Source of the DNA: Membranipora membranacea
Lineage: Eukaryota > Bryozoa > Gymnolaemata > Cheilostomatida > Membraniporidae
Length of the DNA stretch: 64,000 nucleotides
Reading direction: 5' to 3'
Assembly: GCA_914767715.1 (NCBI GenBank)
Contig: OU612071.1
Span: 5,208,001 to 5,272,000, forward strand
Shown: positions 62,541-64,000 of the stretch, piece after piece
How the letters are laid out: each line of letters opens with the position of its first letter
Position numbering within the stretch: the stretch's first letter is position 1
Translations under genes and position numbers: made by a program
Notes under the pieces: generated by a model
Databases searched by the model: none
What the model was told of the DNA's origin: nothing
The model's input: the letters and a program-made list of their open reading frames with translations, nothing else

Positions 62541-62722
62541 GCTCCTGCATCTTACCTGACCACACATGAGACTCTGAAGGCACTCAAATACAAGTCACCT
62601 CCAAAATAAAAGTCATTTAGGAGTATACTTTAGCCCAATAGCAGAAGCTAGTGGTGTCTATATCTCGAACAGGATATTTCAGATACAACCTCAAAGTGGA
62701 TATTAACGCCTGAAAATAAACC

Positions 62723-62864
62723 ATGCAGCTATACTGTATACCTAGACTGGTACTCATCACGCTTCTCTCTCTCAGTGTCAATCTTCTCGTGCCGCTGACT
62801 ACGATAGTCATCGGGATAACCTCACTTAGTATACAGAAGGTATCAGCTGACGGCGCGTCACTGG
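62723..62864 (+). CDS. leader-peptide exon of a further gene, partial
   Basis: ATG at 62723 opens 47 codons ending at a GTAGGT donor in phase 1 (62864). The peptide starts MQLYCIPRLVLITLLSLSV and stays hydrophobic through LLVPLTTIVIGITSLSI, then turns polar (QKVSADGASL). This fits a signal peptide or signal anchor. The exit phase 1 and the SADG start of the mature part are the same as in exon 1 of the receptor, which hints at a related gene. No following exon could be identified up to 64,000, so the product is unknown. Confidence 0.55.
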
Positions 62865-62883
62865 GTAGGTGTCTTTACTTTAC

Positions 62884-63135
62884 AGGCCCGTAGTTCTTAG
62901 GCCACTGTGTTTAGCTTTCTACAGGAGGCGGGGAGTCACTGCCTCCTCTAGAAAGCTAAATACCGTGGCTTAAAACACTTTAATTGAATAATCAACGTAA
63001 CATCGGCACCAACCACTGGGATTAATATATTACTAATTACATGCCTTTAATTGCTTGGGGAGGAGCTTACAGCACTCCTTATGGTGACGCTTTGGACTTG
63101 CTGCCCCTCATTTTTGTCTAAACTACGGTCGTGCT
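62884..63135. mobile_element. CCGTAGTTT-ended MITE, copy 3, inverted
   Basis: Left end CAGGCCCGTAGTTCTTAGGC matches the right end of copy 1; right end GTCTAAACTACGGTCGTG matches its left end. It sits in the first intron of the gene starting at 62,723. Confidence 0.7.
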
Positions 63136-64000
63136 TTACAAGAATAGTTTGATATAGAAGGCCCGTGTGTTATTATATAACAATTGGTTCTAATCAAGAA
63201 GGTGATAACTCCTAAAATATGCAATGGGCTTTCACCTCAGACTAAAGGGTTTGTTGCCATCCTATTTCGAATATTGAAATAACCTATTTAAGAGTTCATT
63301 TGATTTGTGGTCTGATGCTAGTAGCGATTAGTACGGGATGTCGCTACCGCCGCAGTTGGATCTATAGCAATTTTCTTCCCACTGCATTGATAACCTATGC
63401 ATGTATTCCTAAGGGTTGGGTGCTGCTACGCTGCGCCTTATTGGGCCCTTTCAAATGTTGAAGGCTAGGGCATGTCCTGTATGTCCATCCTATTCCGGGT
63501 TTCCTCCGTTGACACCCAACAGGCTACCACACTGATGAAATAAGATCGTAAACCATTACAGTTTTTCTGTGGTAGACTTTGCACCATGGTTCATGCACAA
63601 AAACCAACTAGCGGCCCGATCACCATCCTGATTGCCATTAAGGGCTGGCTTTGGCTAGAAAAGACAAGCATTCCGATAAATCCTTGTTACACGCATGAAA
63701 GCTATCAGGTAGGATTAGTAAAATTTCCCCCTAAGGGAAAATCTGTAAAGTCAATGATTTGGTAGAATAATTCCTAGTAGGCTCATCAACATTGCTTATA
63801 ACATGATTGGTCCTTGGCTGAACCAATCATCTATCATTACCGCTATGATAAAGGCTCATCTTTTGATCTTAACTATTCTTTATTTTATACCACAGTAACT
63901 TGTCAATAGGGCGTGTTGTGCCACTTATTTTGCAATAGCAAGGGCTGTCCCTTCAAACCTTGGCAATGGGTGTTGAATCAGGTTATCCCTAAGTCTTACT
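63136..64000. other. presumed intron, nothing recognised
   Basis: No exon with fitting phase and acceptor was identified before the window ends. Confidence 0.4.

Noticed and set aside
1-64000. CRISPR arrays, operons, viral or toxin genes.
   Set aside because: No short spaced repeats of CRISPR type, no prokaryotic gene organisation, and no retroviral or viral protein motifs were seen on either strand.

Overview
The window is animal nuclear DNA, probably from an aquatic invertebrate. It is AT-rich, has small exons (39-611 bp) with GT-AG borders and introns up to a few kb, secretory leader peptides, AATAAA signals, tRNA-derived SINEs and foldback elements, and none of the signs of a prokaryote. 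I cannot name the species. Most open frames longer than 60 codons here are chance; the real genes had to be joined from exons by splice sites and intron phase.

Layout: (1) 1-9.4 kb is gene-free and holds a foldback element, a SINE, a CCGGATGGG minisatellite and microsatellites. (2) 9,736-11,704 (+) is a four-exon gene for a secreted cysteine-rich protein of about 200 aa, made of two related SCP(D/E)GY modules. A second, diverged copy of its last exon, with its own polyA signal, lies 13 kb downstream at 24,667-24,838. (3) Between the two last exons sit an isolated minus-strand exon (12,743-12,997), a SINE fragment, and about 11 kb of a tandem array of about 33 monomers of about 342 bp. (4) 25,275-48,156 (-) is a 20-exon gene for a predicted 1,170-aa single-pass receptor resembling the interleukin-17 receptor family: leader, cysteine-containing ectodomain with fibronectin-III-like modules, one membrane segment, a SEFIR-like cytoplasmic domain and a long low-complexity tail. 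Every intron phase is consistent. (5) In one of its introns, on the opposite strand, is an intronless gene for a six-pass membrane protein (34,026-34,789), with a TATA box and a polyA signal but a one-base frame break in an A7 run. (6) 49-57.4 kb is gene-poor with MITE-like elements. (7) 57,634-59,524 (+) is a four-exon gene for a short secreted protein that matches one ectodomain module of the receptor in sequence pattern and in intron phase; the isolated exon at 12.7 kb is a copy of its last exon. (8) At 62,723 a leader-peptide exon opens a further plus-strand gene whose remaining exons I could not find.

The picture is a local immune-receptor-like neighbourhood: a membrane receptor, a related ligand-binding-module-only secreted protein (possible decoy or co-factor, inference), exon copies scattered on both sides, and a large satellite that would lie inside an intron if the distal last exon of the cysteine-rich gene is used. 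Homology calls come from visible motifs only; no database search was possible.
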